Shown here: in pieces, positions 1 through 10,680 of the stretch
How positions within the stretch are numbered: the stretch's first letter is position 1
Layout of the letters: each line of letters opens with the position of its first letter
The notes under the pieces: model-generated
What the model saw: the letters and a program-made list of their open reading frames with translations, nothing else
Database searches by the model: none
What the model was told of the DNA's origin: nothing
Source: Leishmania mexicana MHOM/GT/2001/U1103
Taxonomy: Eukaryota > Euglenozoa > Kinetoplastea > Trypanosomatida > Trypanosomatidae
Direction of reading: 5' to 3'
DNA: 64,000 nt
Assembly: GCF_000234665.1 (NCBI RefSeq)
Contig: NC_018338.1
Span: 360,501 to 424,500 of the forward strand
Made by a program: the position numbers and the translations under genes

Positions 1-30
1 CCAAGAACGACGAAAAAGAAAAAAGCAGTC

Positions 31-1164
31 ATGCCCTTTCAGGTTGAGGTGCGCCCGTTCGGTGCGGGCAAAATGATTTGGCTCAAGACGGACTGTCTGC
101 GTGTCGGGCTCGCCAATTTCGGTGCCACTATCAGCTCAGTGCAGGTCCTCCACCCCCAGCGGCAGAAGTGGATTGAGATCAACTGCGCCTTTCCGGAGAG
201 CGCCGCTGAGACGGAGGCGGATACCGACTACATGGGGGTGACGGCGGGACGCTGTGGCGGTCGCGTGGCTCACGCCACCTTCAAGCTTGACGGTGTCACC
301 TACCACACCGATAAGAACATGGCTGGCAGACACACGTGTCATGGCGGACACAGCGCCTTCAACAAGAAACACTGGGGCTTCGTCGTCTCGGAGACGGGGA
401 CAGAAATCGGCGTCACCTTCAACTACACTAGCGCGCACATGGAGAACGGCTTCCCTGCTGAGCTGGTGAGCAAGGTCACGTACTCGATTGAGCGGACGAA
501 GCCGAACGTGCTCAAGACGCACTACGACTCCTACATCCCGGAGACGAGCCCGGCAGATGCCACCCCGGTCAACATCTTCAACCACGCCTACTGGAACCTC
601 AACGGTATCCCAGAGCGCAACGGCAAGTGCAACGCCGTGTGGGAGCAACCGCAGAGCGTGCACAACCACTGGCTCCGCGTGCCGGCAAGCCGGGTGGCCG
701 AGGCGGACCGCATGGCCATTCCGACTGGCGAGTTCCTGTCAGTTGAGGGTACCGGGCTCGACTTTCGTCAGGGGCGCGTGATTGGCGACTGCATCAACGA
801 CGTGGCGCTGCTCGACCGCGACCCGTGCGGCTACGACCACCCCCTCGCCATTGATGGCTGGGAGAAGGGCAAGCTGATGCTGCACGCCGAGGCGAAGAGC
901 CCGGTGACGAACATCTGCATGAAGGTGTACTCGACCTTCCCATGCATGTGGGTGTACACGGCGAACAACAAGCCGCTGCCGGCGAGCGGCGGTCCGGGCC
1001 AGCGCTACGCGCGTTGGACGGGTATGGGACTCGAGCCCCAGTACTTCCCGGACGGTGCGAACCACTACCCCAAGTACCCGTCTTGTATCATTCGTCGTGG
1101 CAAGAGTCGCTTCACCGAGACTATGCTCAACGAGTTAACCGTCGACTGCAGCTCAAAGATGTGA
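31..1164 (+). CDS. Aldose 1-epimerase-like protein (mutarotase family)
   Basis: A 377-residue protein of the aldose 1-epimerase (galactose mutarotase) family, which interconverts alpha and beta anomers of hexoses or hexose phosphates in the cytosol. The length fits the family. Visible motifs: a GGR element near residue 77, HGG at about 104-106, the catalytic-type histidine in NIFNHAYWNLNG (H185), and the catalytic-type glutamate in GLEPQYFPD (E335). These match the His/Glu acid-base pair known for GalM. No signal peptide or membrane segment is seen. The ATG at 31 is the first in the window; the frame stays open to base 1, so an upstream start cannot be excluded, but the A-rich leader looks untranslated. 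It is the first gene of the + strand array. Substrate specificity (free sugar or sugar phosphate) cannot be told. Confidence 0.9.
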   Translation: MPFQVEVRPFGAGKMIWLKTDCLRVGLANFGATISSVQVLHPQRQKWIEINCAFPESAAETEADTDYMGVTAGRCGGRVAHATFKLDGVTYHTDKNMAGRHTCHGGHSAFNKKHWGFVVSETGTEIGVTFNYTSAHMENGFPAELVSKVTYSIERTKPNVLKTHYDSYIPETSPADATPVNIFNHAYWNLNGIPERNGKCNAVWEQPQSVHNHWLRVPASRVAEADRMAIPTGEFLSVEGTGLDFRQGRVIGDCINDVALLDRDPCGYDHPLAIDGWEKGKLMLHAEAKSPVTNICMKVYSTFPCMWVYTANNKPLPASGGPGQRYARWTGMGLEPQYFPDGANHYPKYPSCIIRRGKSRFTETMLNELTVDCSSKM

Positions 1165-3614
1165 GTTGGCATCGAAAGGAACGATGCTTTTATCTTCTCT
1201 CTCCGCACCCACCCCACCGCCACCCACACATGTACATCCCCCTCGGCCTGTGGAAGCGCGAACACGGGCGCATACGCGCACTTACGTGAGGACATGCATC
1301 GATACAGACACACGCAGGGCGAGGCACATGCGCCTTTACACGAAGAGGGCGCGGTGTCTGTGCTGCTGGTCAGCCCTCTGCGTCCGCGCTTATGTGTGTG
1401 TGTGTGTGTGTGTCTATTGCTACGTGCTGTGTGACTGCCATCTTCTGTCCGCCTACATCACTCCCACAAGGCACTGGGGTGTATGTCTTATTCATTGGGC
1501 CAATTCCATTCACGTGTGCCTTTCCATCAGGGCACCCATCCCGGCGTGTTTCTTTTTTCTTTTCTCTTCGGGTGCCCGCGAGCAGACAACTTTAATCGTA
1601 TCCTCCTCACTCGTTAGTACTGCTCCCTATTCAGTACCACGTAGGTAATACACATTCATGCTCGCACAGCTCTCCCCCCCCCGCCCTTGTCGTGCATTGG
1701 TGTGTGTGTGCCCCATACGCACACACGTGCGAGTGAAAAAGAGGAGAGGGGCCTGGCGCCTTCTATCAAAAGACTTTCAAGACAGAAAACGCTCAGTATA
1801 TAGTTTGTGCTTCTATTGATTTTTGCTCCCCTCCCCCCTCCCCCTCTCCGCGACGCATCGTGCGCCACACACCCACTTGTGGCTGTGCCGCTTGGAGTTT
1901 GGTGTCCATGCGCTGGTGGGTGCGCATTCGCCGGTGATCGTCTCGCCCCGCTCCCACGCCCCCACCCCACCTCTCTCTCTCTAGTTTCACAGCTCTGCCT
2001 CTCACTTCTGACCTCACGCGTCGCCACGTCCGCTTCTGCAACCTCCCTATCCCCTCCCTCCGAGTAAACAAGTGCCGACACATACACGTGCTTGTGTGTG
2101 TGCGCACGTGCGCTGGAGGAGCAGGTGAAATGTCTCGAAGTGCGAGACCACGAAACGCATGAGCGCAAGCGGAACAGTGGGAGGGGAGGGGGGCAATGCG
2201 ACTGGAGAGAGAACAGGAAGCTGGGTCGCAGCGAGGCACACCGCCGAGATCTGCCACAGAAGAGCATACCAAAAACGAGGTCAAAAACAGAACACGCCAT
2301 GGCACGGATGCACCGTGCGCGCTGCCATGCCCTCCAGTGCTCACCTTCCAGCATCTGTGACAGCAGCTACAGGGAGGGAGGCTGGAGAGGCGACGCTCAA
2401 TATGCAGTTCCGTCACGGCGACAGACTACGACCCCTACCGCAAAACATCCTCTTCCCCTACAAGCGACCAAAAGCGTTCACGGGAGAGTTGGCACCGTAA
2501 ATTGTCTCCTCCTCCCTCCCCTCCCCTCCCCCTCTCTTACTCTGCACTCTCTCGCCGTCAGGGCCACACGTGCACGCATACCCACATGCAAAACGTACAG
2601 CTATTCGCGCGCGAGCAGCACGGGGTGCTCCTGCGGTGTCTTTCCGCTTGCATCGTGTGAACAAAGATGCGCCTACACCCGTTTTATTTTTCTGCGGGTG
2701 AGTGTGTCTGCATGTCTATGAGCGTGCTTCTCTGTGAAAGCAGACACTCCTGCCTCACAAGTATCGTCCCTCCCCTTGATTCTGCTGCTGCAGCGGCGGC
2801 TGTGATGGTGCGCGCGTTTGGCGATTCGTACATGTCTACACCAAAAAAAAGCAAAAAAAGAAAGGGAACCGGAAGGCACGCATGCACACGGACACACACG
2901 AGCGCACCCTTACTCTCTGTAGCTTGCGTGTTGCACCCACTAGGAGCACGCGTGACCCGACCGTCATGTCGGCATGACCGGAGAGAGCGAGAGAGCGAAG
3001 TGCCGTGCAAAAAGTGCACAGACGCTCATAGGCACATGAATGCAAGTCTTTCTTTGGCGGTTGCTGCTGACCAAATGGAAGGGGAAACAAACGAATGCCC
3101 GCTGCTGTCTTTCAAAAAGAAAAGCACGGTTCTGTCTATCGGCGAGGCAGAGCGTCGCTTGCCTTGCCCCTTCGGAGCAGAGGTCGCAGGCAGGCCTCCT
3201 CGCAGAGGTTTTATAGTTGCTGTTGCGGACGCGTTGCGAAGCCCTCCTTCTAATTCTCTGATGCTCCCCATGACTCTTCCACATTGGCGCTTCATTCGCT
3301 TCAACAACGGGCACATACACACGTCCGCCGCCTCACACAAACACACACACTCATGAGAGCCCTCTTTTATGCCCCCCCCCTCCCCCACCGCCCCTTCTTC
3401 TCTTTGGCTTCCGCCGGCACCACGACGCGTTATTCAGTGCGTGCACCCCACCCCACCCCTCCGCTTTCTCCTCCATAAATCGCATAGTACCCATCTGTCT
3501 GCCCGCCAGAGAGCACGACCATAAAGGTCCATCAGCGCCGTCGCCTCAATCGCCGCGGCTACCCAGCGCAACACGCGAGCAACACCTTTTTTGTAGGGGA
3601 CGGAGGGTCTCAGA
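1165..3614. other. Intergenic region (3' UTR of epimerase gene / 5' UTR of UBX gene)
   Basis: About 2.4 kb without a convincing gene. It contains a (GT)n run at 1391-1414, many C- and T-rich runs, and purine-rich segments. Short open frames occur (for example from an ATG at 2667), but they have mixed third-position use, many Cys/His/Thr codons from CA repeats, and no recognisable domain. Confidence 0.7.
3445..3487 (+). promoter_or_regulatory. Predicted trans-splice acceptor of the UBX gene
   Basis: A long C/T tract (3445-3474) is followed by the first AG at 3486-3487. No ATG lies between that AG and the ATG at 3615, so the predicted mature mRNA starts translation at 3615. Predicted from the trypanosomatid polypyrimidine-AG rule only. 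Confidence 0.55.
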
Positions 3615-6194
3615 ATGTTGCACAAGTACGATAAAATCGAAGACGCCATGGCGGTGTGCGTCTCTCTCGAGTACCCGCTCATCGTCGCTCTGTACGACAA
3701 GCTGCCCAGTTTTCTGAATAACGCAGACGAGGCCACTCGCGGCAGCGGTACCAGTGGTGTGGCAGGTGGACGCAGTGCTGCCGGCCAGAGGTACTCTTTT
3801 CTGCCTACGTCGCGCAGCATGACCACGATTCAGTCCAATAGCAGCTTCTTCCTCGAGGGTTCCGACTCGGTCGAAACGTCGCACACGGCCCCCGACATCG
3901 CCGCGGCCACGGCGAACTCCTCCCTCGGCTACCTTATGAGGCCAGCAAACCTGACGGCAGCCGCCGCGGCAAATGCGTCGTTGATGGCGCAGGCACTTGC
4001 AGATGGCGAAGAGCTCGCTCTTGTCCCAGACTTCCCGTTAGGCAGGGTGCAGGGCGGAGCTGCACAGCGTGAGGCGCTGCTCGTCACCTTCCTTGAGAGC
4101 CGCCTCGGCTCCGTTACGCTGCTGCACCTCATCGAGGCAGAGACACCGAACTACGCCGCCTTCTCGAATGCTGTGCCGGCGGCACCAGGTACCCCTGACA
4201 CTGCACTGCCGCGTGTGCACATCTTCTTCCCGCCGAGTGCAGGCATGACACCGGTGGTGCTTAGTGGGAGCTTGCTGACTCCGCAGAGCGTGTACAGCTG
4301 CGTGCAGATGGGGCTGTTAAAGCCCAAAGTGCGCACTTCTCTAGCGACGGCCTCAGGCGGCACTGATGAGCTTCTCTCCTTCTTCTCGACCACCGTGTCT
4401 GCCATGAACCGCGAGTATGCGCGCGCGCATCAGCGGGCGAATTCTGCTTCACCCGTCTCCGACTTGAGTGCCGCACCGCTGCCTCAGCAGTGCCACAGGG
4501 ACCCCGCTGCCACGACGAGGACGACAGCCGATGGTGAAAAGCCCACAACAACCGCACCGATCGTGGCGGTGCCGGCGCAGCGGGCGAAGGGGACAAGCAG
4601 TTCGGACGCACTAGAAGCAGCGCATATGATTCGCGTTGCAGGGCTTCCTATGTCCTTCACTACCTCTGCGACGGCAAGGACAGCACACAAGACGATTATC
4701 ACCACCTCAAGCATGACGCTTCAGACAGTGTGGCGGGTGGTAGAGAAGCACCTTGAGTGGGCGCAGCACGAGGTGCAACAGGCGCAGGCGGCGTCGACGT
4801 GGAACGGGGCCACGCCGCCAAAGCCTGGAGCAAAGTTCACCTTTACGGTCGAGCCGTCAGAAACCTCAACAGAGGCAACGGCGGTGACGGTAGCGACGAG
4901 GGAGGAGGCTGCCAAGGTACGTCTGCAGGACTACCCACGCAACACAGTGGTGCAGGTGCACTTCGACGGCGTTGCGCCGCCACCGCCGCAGCCTGCTGCA
5001 CCGGCAACAGCGGCAGCGACCACACCCGCCCTGCGGCCTACCCAATACGTGTGCGAGGGAGACGTGTGCCGTTGGCAAGTTCCTGAAGACACCCCGGCGC
5101 CTGCTGCCGCTGCGGCCAAAACCGCGCCGCCAGCGCCAAAAGCGGAATCGGCACTCGATCCAGCCTCGGTGGCAGCATCGACGGCGGCTAGCACAACCGC
5201 CTCCGTGAGACTCCGCTGCTCACTCCCCAACGGTAAGACGCTGGACCTGGCGCAGCTGGACCCGTCCGTGGCCACCCTCCGCAACGACGTCCGGCCTGCC
5301 GTGGCAGACGCTCTAGGCTACGACAACTTCGTGTTTGTATGCGCCTACCCACCGAGGCGGTACAGCATCGAGGCGGATGAGCCGCTGCCGCTGAAGGAGG
5401 TGGAACTCGGTCGATCCAGTGCCCTGCGTGTCGTGTCGCTCGACGGTTCTGCGTCGCCCGATGCGTCGAGCAGAGGGGCGCAGCAGCAGCAGCAGCCAGG
5501 GAACACACGGCAGATGCTCGTCAACGCTGCCTCTTCTCTGATGGCAATGTTTGCTGGTGCTCGCGGCAACCAAGGCGGAGCACTAGGACCAGCAGCAGAC
5601 TCCTCATCACTCGACACACGTCAGTCGCAGCGGCAACGACGTACATTCAATTCGATGGCCGAAATGCTGGCGGCGAACGAGGAGGCAGAGCGGCAGACAG
5701 CCATGGAACGCCTTCAGCAAGAGCAGACGCAACAGGGACTTGGGTCGTCGTCCTCGTCTCGCCATCAGCCGGACGCCGAGCAACGGGCACAGGGCAAGAA
5801 GTCCAACCGCTACTTCGGCGGCGGCTCTACTGAGTTCATCGCCGAGGATGGTCACGACGAAGCCGGAAATGATAGTGATGGCAAGCGCGTCGCAATGGAG
5901 GGCTTGACACCTGAGCAGCAGGAAGCCTTCCTGAGTGAGCAGCTGCGGCAGCTCATGAATCGCCATCGGCGGCAGTCCGAAGAAGCAGGCAATGAGAACG
6001 AAGAGGACGCCGAGGAAGACGACGAGGGAGGAGCACAGAGGAGGGTGGAGGGTTATCGTGCCTTCCAGGGCCAAGGGCGACGCTTGGCTGGCGATGCTCC
6101 GCCTGCGAGCGGTGGCTCTTCGAATGCTGCCTCTCCCCACCCCCTGTCGCCATCCGACTCAGCTCTCGCGCCGGGAGCCAGGAAGAAGCAGTAG
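3615..6194 (+). CDS. UBX-domain protein with N-terminal thioredoxin-like region (UBXN4-like)
   Basis: An 859-residue protein. A ubiquitin-like UBX domain lies at about residues 530-611. It begins with RLRCSLPNGK and contains FVFVCAYPPRRY, the PPRR-type loop expected where UBX domains contact the p97/VCP ATPase. The N-terminus (EYPLIVALYDKLPSFLNNA) and the stretch around 145-240 (TFLESRLGS, HIFFPPS) look like a divergent thioredoxin/UAS-like fold, an architecture seen in UBXN4/erasin-type p97 adaptors. Long Ala/Thr/Ser/Pro-rich linkers separate the domains. The C-terminal third is Gln/Glu-rich with an acidic run near residue 795-805 and probable coiled coil around 675-700. No clear membrane segment is seen. 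Probable role: p97 adaptor in ubiquitin-dependent protein turnover. The UBX call is good; the UBXN4 assignment is tentative. Confidence 0.8.
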   Translation: MLHKYDKIEDAMAVCVSLEYPLIVALYDKLPSFLNNADEATRGSGTSGVAGGRSAAGQRYSFLPTSRSMTTIQSNSSFFLEGSDSVETSHTAPDIAAATANSSLGYLMRPANLTAAAAANASLMAQALADGEELALVPDFPLGRVQGGAAQREALLVTFLESRLGSVTLLHLIEAETPNYAAFSNAVPAAPGTPDTALPRVHIFFPPSAGMTPVVLSGSLLTPQSVYSCVQMGLLKPKVRTSLATASGGTDELLSFFSTTVSAMNREYARAHQRANSASPVSDLSAAPLPQQCHRDPAATTRTTADGEKPTTTAPIVAVPAQRAKGTSSSDALEAAHMIRVAGLPMSFTTSATARTAHKTIITTSSMTLQTVWRVVEKHLEWAQHEVQQAQAASTWNGATPPKPGAKFTFTVEPSETSTEATAVTVATREEAAKVRLQDYPRNTVVQVHFDGVAPPPPQPAAPATAAATTPALRPTQYVCEGDVCRWQVPEDTPAPAAAAAKTAPPAPKAESALDPASVAASTAASTTASVRLRCSLPNGKTLDLAQLDPSVATLRNDVRPAVADALGYDNFVFVCAYPPRRYSIEADEPLPLKEVELGRSSALRVVSLDGSASPDASSRGAQQQQQPGNTRQMLVNAASSLMAMFAGARGNQGGALGPAADSSSLDTRQSQRQRRTFNSMAEMLAANEEAERQTAMERLQQEQTQQGLGSSSSSRHQPDAEQRAQGKKSNRYFGGGSTEFIAEDGHDEAGNDSDGKRVAMEGLTPEQQEAFLSEQLRQLMNRHRRQSEEAGNENEEDAEEDDEGGAQRRVEGYRAFQGQGRRLAGDAPPASGGSSNAASPHPLSPSDSALAPGARKKQ

Positions 6195-7257
6195 ACGTGA
6201 GGGAAGACGTGCAGTGAGCCGATGTGGCGTGTGGGACCTTGTGCTAGTCGCACGTCTTCCTCTGCGTGTTATAACTATCATGCGTGCGTGTGTGCGCGCG
6301 TATGCTCTTGAGTGTGTGTCTATGTGTGAGCTCGTGCGTTGCCGATGCCGGCATTGGTCGGAGACGAGGGAAAGGAGATTCGACGACGACGCCGCTCTCC
6401 AGCACCTCTCTCCTTGCCTTTTCTTTGCTTTACATTTCTTCTGCGAGCATGGCGTTGTGTGTCTCCCCTATGCAGATTTCACGTGTTCCCCCCCCCTCCT
6501 CCTCCCCTGTGCTCTGATGCGGAAAAGAAAAACGAACAAGAAAATGGAGATTCGACCATCGTGTCCATTACATCTTCGCACCCGCCATCCCTGGAGCCCG
6601 TGACGACGCAGCACAGCAGGTCTTCCCTGCCTGCCTGTATGTGCGTATATGCGTGTGTGTGTGTGTGTGTGTGTGACGCGCGCGCCCCCCCCCGCCCTCC
6701 CTCCCCCTCCTCTCGCTGTCATCCCTCTGCATGACGGCAGCTCGCGAGAGAAGATGAAAAGCGAAAGTGAGGGCTTTTTAAAGGGAAATGAACCGGAGCC
6801 AACCAACGGAAACACGGAGCACACATGTGCACGTCCACACGCGGGACGAAGGCAGAATGCCCGTGGAGAAAATGTACGCCAGTGTGTCTGTGCTGCGCGT
6901 GTATGCATGTGGTTGGCCCGCCTCTCACATGATCGTTGCTCGACTTTCCTCCTCGTCCCTCCCCCCACCCCTCTCCCTCCTGACTCAGTGCGTTGTAGCT
7001 CTATTCTGCGCAGAACCATCACCCCTGCCGACTCTCTGTGAGGAGAGGAGGGGCTACTCAACGACTCTCCGACGTGCTGCACAAGGGACGTCTGCCCCCC
7101 CCCCGCCTTCTCCTTTCCTCCCGTCACGTCGTCGTCCTTCCGCCTCTTTCCTAAAGCCCGCCGCCAACCAGAGAGCAAGAGAGAAGTAACGGTGTCGTGG
7201 CACATCGGCAAGGCGCAGTACACATCACTACTACACATCCATCATACAGTGTCCGAA
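6195..7257. other. Intergenic region between UBX gene and CK1.1
   Basis: About 1.06 kb of UTR-type sequence. It holds a (GT)n tract at about 6653-6675 followed by C-rich runs, a purine-rich middle section, and long C/T tracts leading to the CK1.1 splice site. No gene seen. Confidence 0.7.
7093..7171 (+). promoter_or_regulatory. Predicted trans-splice acceptor of CK1.1
   Basis: An extended C/T-rich tract (7093-7151) is followed by AG at 7156 and again at 7171. The next ATG downstream is 7258, in frame with the kinase, which supports 7258 as the initiation codon. Confidence 0.5.
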
Positions 7258-8250
7258 ATGGAGTGGAAGAGCAAGATGTCAAACTCACTAGAGAACTGCC
7301 TGGTGCAGGGTGGCCGCTTCCGCGTTGGTCGCCGCATCGGCGGCGGCTCCTTCGGCGAGGTCTTCCTGGGAGTGGACACCCGAACCGGTGAAGTGGTGGC
7401 CATGAAGGTAGAGTGCACAAAGACGTCCCACCCGCAGCTGTTTTCAGAATCGCGGTACTACACCCTTCTGAGCCAAGGCCGTGGAGCCGCTTACATGCCA
7501 ACCATCTTCGGATACTCCTCCGAGTGCGAGTTCAACGTGATGGCGATGGAGCTGATGGGGCTATCATTGGAAGATCTGCATGAAAAGTGCGGCAGCCGTT
7601 TTTCGCTGAAGACGACGCTGATGCTGGCAGACCAGATTCTGTGGCTCATCGAACTCGTGCACTCTCACAGCGTTCTGCACCGCGACATCAAGCCCGAAAA
7701 CTTCATCATGGGGCGTGGCAAAAAGGCGCACCACGTGTACATCATCGACTTTGGGCTGGCGAAGAAGTATCGTGACCCCCGCACGCACGCCCACATCCCG
7801 TACAAGGAGGGCAAGAGCCTGACCGGCACGGCCCGCTACTGTAGTATCAACACGCACCTCGGCGCCGAGCAGAGTCGCCGTGACGACATGGAGGGCATCG
7901 CCTACCTCCTCATCTACTTCCTTCGTGGGTCGCTGCCATGGCAGGGCTTGAAGGCGGCAACGAAGGAACAGAAGTACAACTTAATCGCGCACGTAAAGAT
8001 GAGCACCTCCGTCGAGTCGCTCTGCAAAGGACTGCCCATCGAGTTCGCATCATTCCTGAATTATTCGCGTGCGCTGCGCTTCGAGGACCGCCCTGACTAC
8101 GGCTATCTCCGTTCCATGTTTCGCCGACTCTTCGAGCGAGAGGGCTACCAGGAAGACTATGTCTATGATTGGACGGTGCGCAGCATGTATGAGACACTCA
8201 CGACGCGGCAGCGAAAGAATCCAGCGAAGCGTGGAAAGAAGCAAAAGTAG
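7258..8250 (+). CDS. CK1.1: Casein kinase 1 isoform 1 (CK1.1)
   Basis: A 330-residue CK1-family Ser/Thr kinase. Motifs: glycine loop GGGSFGEV, lysine in VVAMKVE, catalytic loop HRDIKPENF, metal-binding [10 protein letters not shown], and the CK1-type SIN motif in place of the usual APE (YCSINTH). All catalytic residues are present, so it should be active. The C-terminal tail is short and basic and lacks the Gly/Asn/Gln-rich extension of the paralogue downstream. The frame stays open upstream with only a GTG at 7192; 7258 is the first ATG after the predicted splice site, and a second ATG at 7276 would give 324 residues. It is followed by the CK1.2 paralogue, with a SIDER2 element between them in what should be its 3' UTR. 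SIDER2s are known to destabilise mRNAs, so low CK1.1 mRNA is a reasonable inference. Confidence 0.93.
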   Translation: MEWKSKMSNSLENCLVQGGRFRVGRRIGGGSFGEVFLGVDTRTGEVVAMKVECTKTSHPQLFSESRYYTLLSQGRGAAYMPTIFGYSSECEFNVMAMELMGLSLEDLHEKCGSRFSLKTTLMLADQILWLIELVHSHSVLHRDIKPENFIMGRGKKAHHVYIIDFGLAKKYRDPRTHAHIPYKEGKSLTGTARYCSINTHLGAEQSRRDDMEGIAYLLIYFLRGSLPWQGLKAATKEQKYNLIAHVKMSTSVESLCKGLPIEFASFLNYSRALRFEDRPDYGYLRSMFRRLFEREGYQEDYVYDWTVRSMYETLTTRQRKNPAKRGKKQK

Positions 8251-9239
8251 TGTGCGTGTGTCTGCGTGTATGTCTGTGCTCGTTGATGGGTAAGCCTGTT
8301 AGTGAATGGGCGGAGTGATACGCCAACGTTTATCGGCATCTTCTTTTGTGGCGAAAAAGAGAGAGAGAGAGATCTCACCGGTGTGCACGCGGCCACCTCC
8401 ATTCCCTCTCTGCCCTCTCTCGCTCATACATTACTCGCACGCTCCTCCGCGCACGCGCACACGCACATCCCACTCGACGGAATTACCGAGGGCGCACGGC
8501 CATTCATAGCGTGGTGGACACTGACACGCACTCTCAATCTTTCCCTCTGACGCCTTGCCTAGTTCTTCGCCTCATCATCATAGACCAAGCTTCTCTGTCC
8601 CCTTTTCTTTCCCCGCGGCCGCGTACCTCTTCCCGGGCGCACTCCGGAGTGCCCCCAAGACGAAGGTGCGACAGCTCCGGTGTCGAAGGAAAGTGAAGCA
8701 GCGGCGAAAGTGCGAAGGAGAGAAAGATTGAGAGCGCAGTAGCGTTCTGCCGCGCGCCATCGGCGCGGCGGGGTCGTCGTTGTGGGGGCATTGCTCCCCC
8801 TCCTCTTTGCCTCCTTCCCTGTTCTCCTTTCCACTCGTTCTCACTTGTGTACGGTGCGGCTCACGTCTGCGTGCGCGCGCAACGGGGCGTCGGGTGGTTG
8901 ACTTGTATGCGTCTTTGTGTGTTTTTTTTTGTCACTGCTCTTCCCTTTCGTTTGCAGTTGTTGTTTTGGTTGGAAGGAGGTCTCGAAACGCTGCTCGTTT
9001 TATCCGTATGTCTGCCTGGGCGTGTCCCGCCCGGTCTCCGACACAACCCACATCATTCTCTACACCGCTGCTCCACAAGGTGTATGAAGCATTGCGCTCA
9101 CGCATTCTTTCCCCCCTCTCCTCCTCGTCATCGCTAAGGTGTTTTGTTTTCCCTTCTTGTTTCATTCTCTGCTCACCTGCCCAGCAGGCGCACTGCTGCG
9201 CGCCTCGCTTCTGCTCGTGTGCATTCTCTACTTAAAACA
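8251..9239. other. CK1.1 3' flank before SIDER2
   Basis: About 1 kb of UTR-type sequence with (GA)n at 8358-8371, CA-rich and C/T-rich runs. No gene seen. Confidence 0.65.
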
Positions 9240-9738
9240 TGAGTCGAACACCACTCTGCTGCCCCCGGCCCTGCCACAGGGTCCATATCGCCTGGTGCGA
9301 AGCAGCCGGAGACACAAGCCAGTGCAGCAGTGCGCTGACCCGGCCATTGGAGCACGGCCTCCGGCCCAAATGCTACCCCCTCAGGGGTACTTCAGGGCTC
9401 CCCCGCACCAGCAGGCAGTGTGAGGGCCGGGTGTGGGATACGCTCGAGTCAGGCTGACGCTTTGCCTATCATGTGGATGGCGCACGCGTGTTCGCTGTGG
9501 CATGTCGCTCCGACGCCACGCCGTCGAGGACCCGGCCAGCCGACATCAGCAGCAATGAATCGTACTGGCCACCCCCTCCCTCCCTTGTGTCGCAGACGTT
9601 TGACCCTGCCACTGCCAGCGGTGCTTCGGCATTCGCAGGAGGGGGGGATAAGGGGGAGAGGGCTGCTTGGCTTCCCCACACAGAGTGAGGGTGCTGGACC
9701 CTTTGATGCCACGCTGGGGTGTTCCCCGTCATCAGGGG
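9240..9738 (+). mobile_element. SIDER2-type short retroposon, copy A
   Basis: A roughly 490-bp element almost identical to 50806-51303 (2 substitutions and a 1-G indel). It opens with the CTGCCCCCGGCCCTGCCACA type of start I associate with Leishmania SIDER2, the truncated relatives of ingi/L1Tc retroposons, and ends near CATCAGGGG, after which the two copies diverge. An A-rich stretch follows at about 9754-9785. It carries no coding capacity. It lies between CK1.1 and CK1.2 in sense orientation, so it should be in the CK1.1 3' UTR. No target-site duplication was recognised. Confidence 0.8.
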
Positions 9739-10680
9739 CCGTGATGCTTTATGCTGAAAAAGGACAAAGCGAAAGTAAAACAACGAGAGCAGCAGAAGCT
9801 CAGCGGTCCGCCGCCACCCCACCCCAAATCTCCAACGGCCGTGAGGTGATCATTTAGCAGGAGCGAGGGAAGTGTCACCACAACCAGCACTTTCTCCCTC
9901 CTGCTTCCTTGTCTGATACGTGCTCAAGTACAATGCCGAATCCTCCCTAAGTGGCGTTAAGGACATCCACTTCCATCGCGGGTTCCACCTACGACTTCAG
10001 ACATTCTCCTCATGTTGCCCATCACCCGACTTTTGGACTCGCTACCTTCCCTCCCTACCTCCCTGCTCCCTCCACAGCAAACGTAGTTTCTCTCTTTACT
10101 GCGCCTTCTCCTGTTCAGAAAAAAAAACACAACAATAAAAAGCCGTTCGTGTTGTTGTTATAGCTCGCCTGTTGCCACCCGCTGAGCTCCCCCCCCCACC
10201 TCCGTCCCTTTTTTGTTTTACGTTTTGGCGTGGTCCGGCACACATACACAAGCAAGCAGACGAGGGGGCAAACAAAAATACAATAAAACGCAAAGAAAAA
10301 CAACACCAACGGACCGGCGCAAGCAGCGACTTTGTTTCTGCGACAGACCCGCCTCCTCCACCCCACCTTCGTCTATTTTTTTTTGTGCCGCTCCACCTGT
10401 GTGCCCGTCTCTCTCCCTCTCTTGCGGCGTCGGCAAGCACTTTATCGAGGCACAAGCACGCAGATAGACAGAGAGGCATCGTCATTGATACACACCCCCA
10501 CACGGACATCGCACACAAGGATACCTCTCTCTTCTAGGGCAGAGCGGGTAAAAAGAAGGAAAAGATTGACTAGCGCTGTAGCGGACGTTTCGCTATCCTA
10601 TTCTCTCTTGCCCGTACGCCCCACCTGAACGTAGAAGCGCACAGCGGCGCACACACGAGCAAGCGCTTTGCAGCACAAAC
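9739..10680. other. Intergenic region upstream of CK1.2
   Basis: UTR-type sequence with A-rich blocks (about 10120-10145 and 10260-10310) alternating with C/T-rich blocks. No gene seen. Confidence 0.65.
10596..10634 (+). promoter_or_regulatory. Predicted trans-splice acceptor of CK1.2
   Basis: A pyrimidine-rich tract at 10596-10625 is followed by AG at 10633-10634. The first ATG downstream is the CK1.2 start at 10681, giving a predicted 5' UTR of about 46 nt. Confidence 0.5.

Noticed and set aside
2667..3356. 229-codon ATG frame in the first intergenic region
   Set aside because: No G/C third-position bias; Cys/His/Thr-rich stretches come from CA repeats; no domain and no splice arrangement fitting it.
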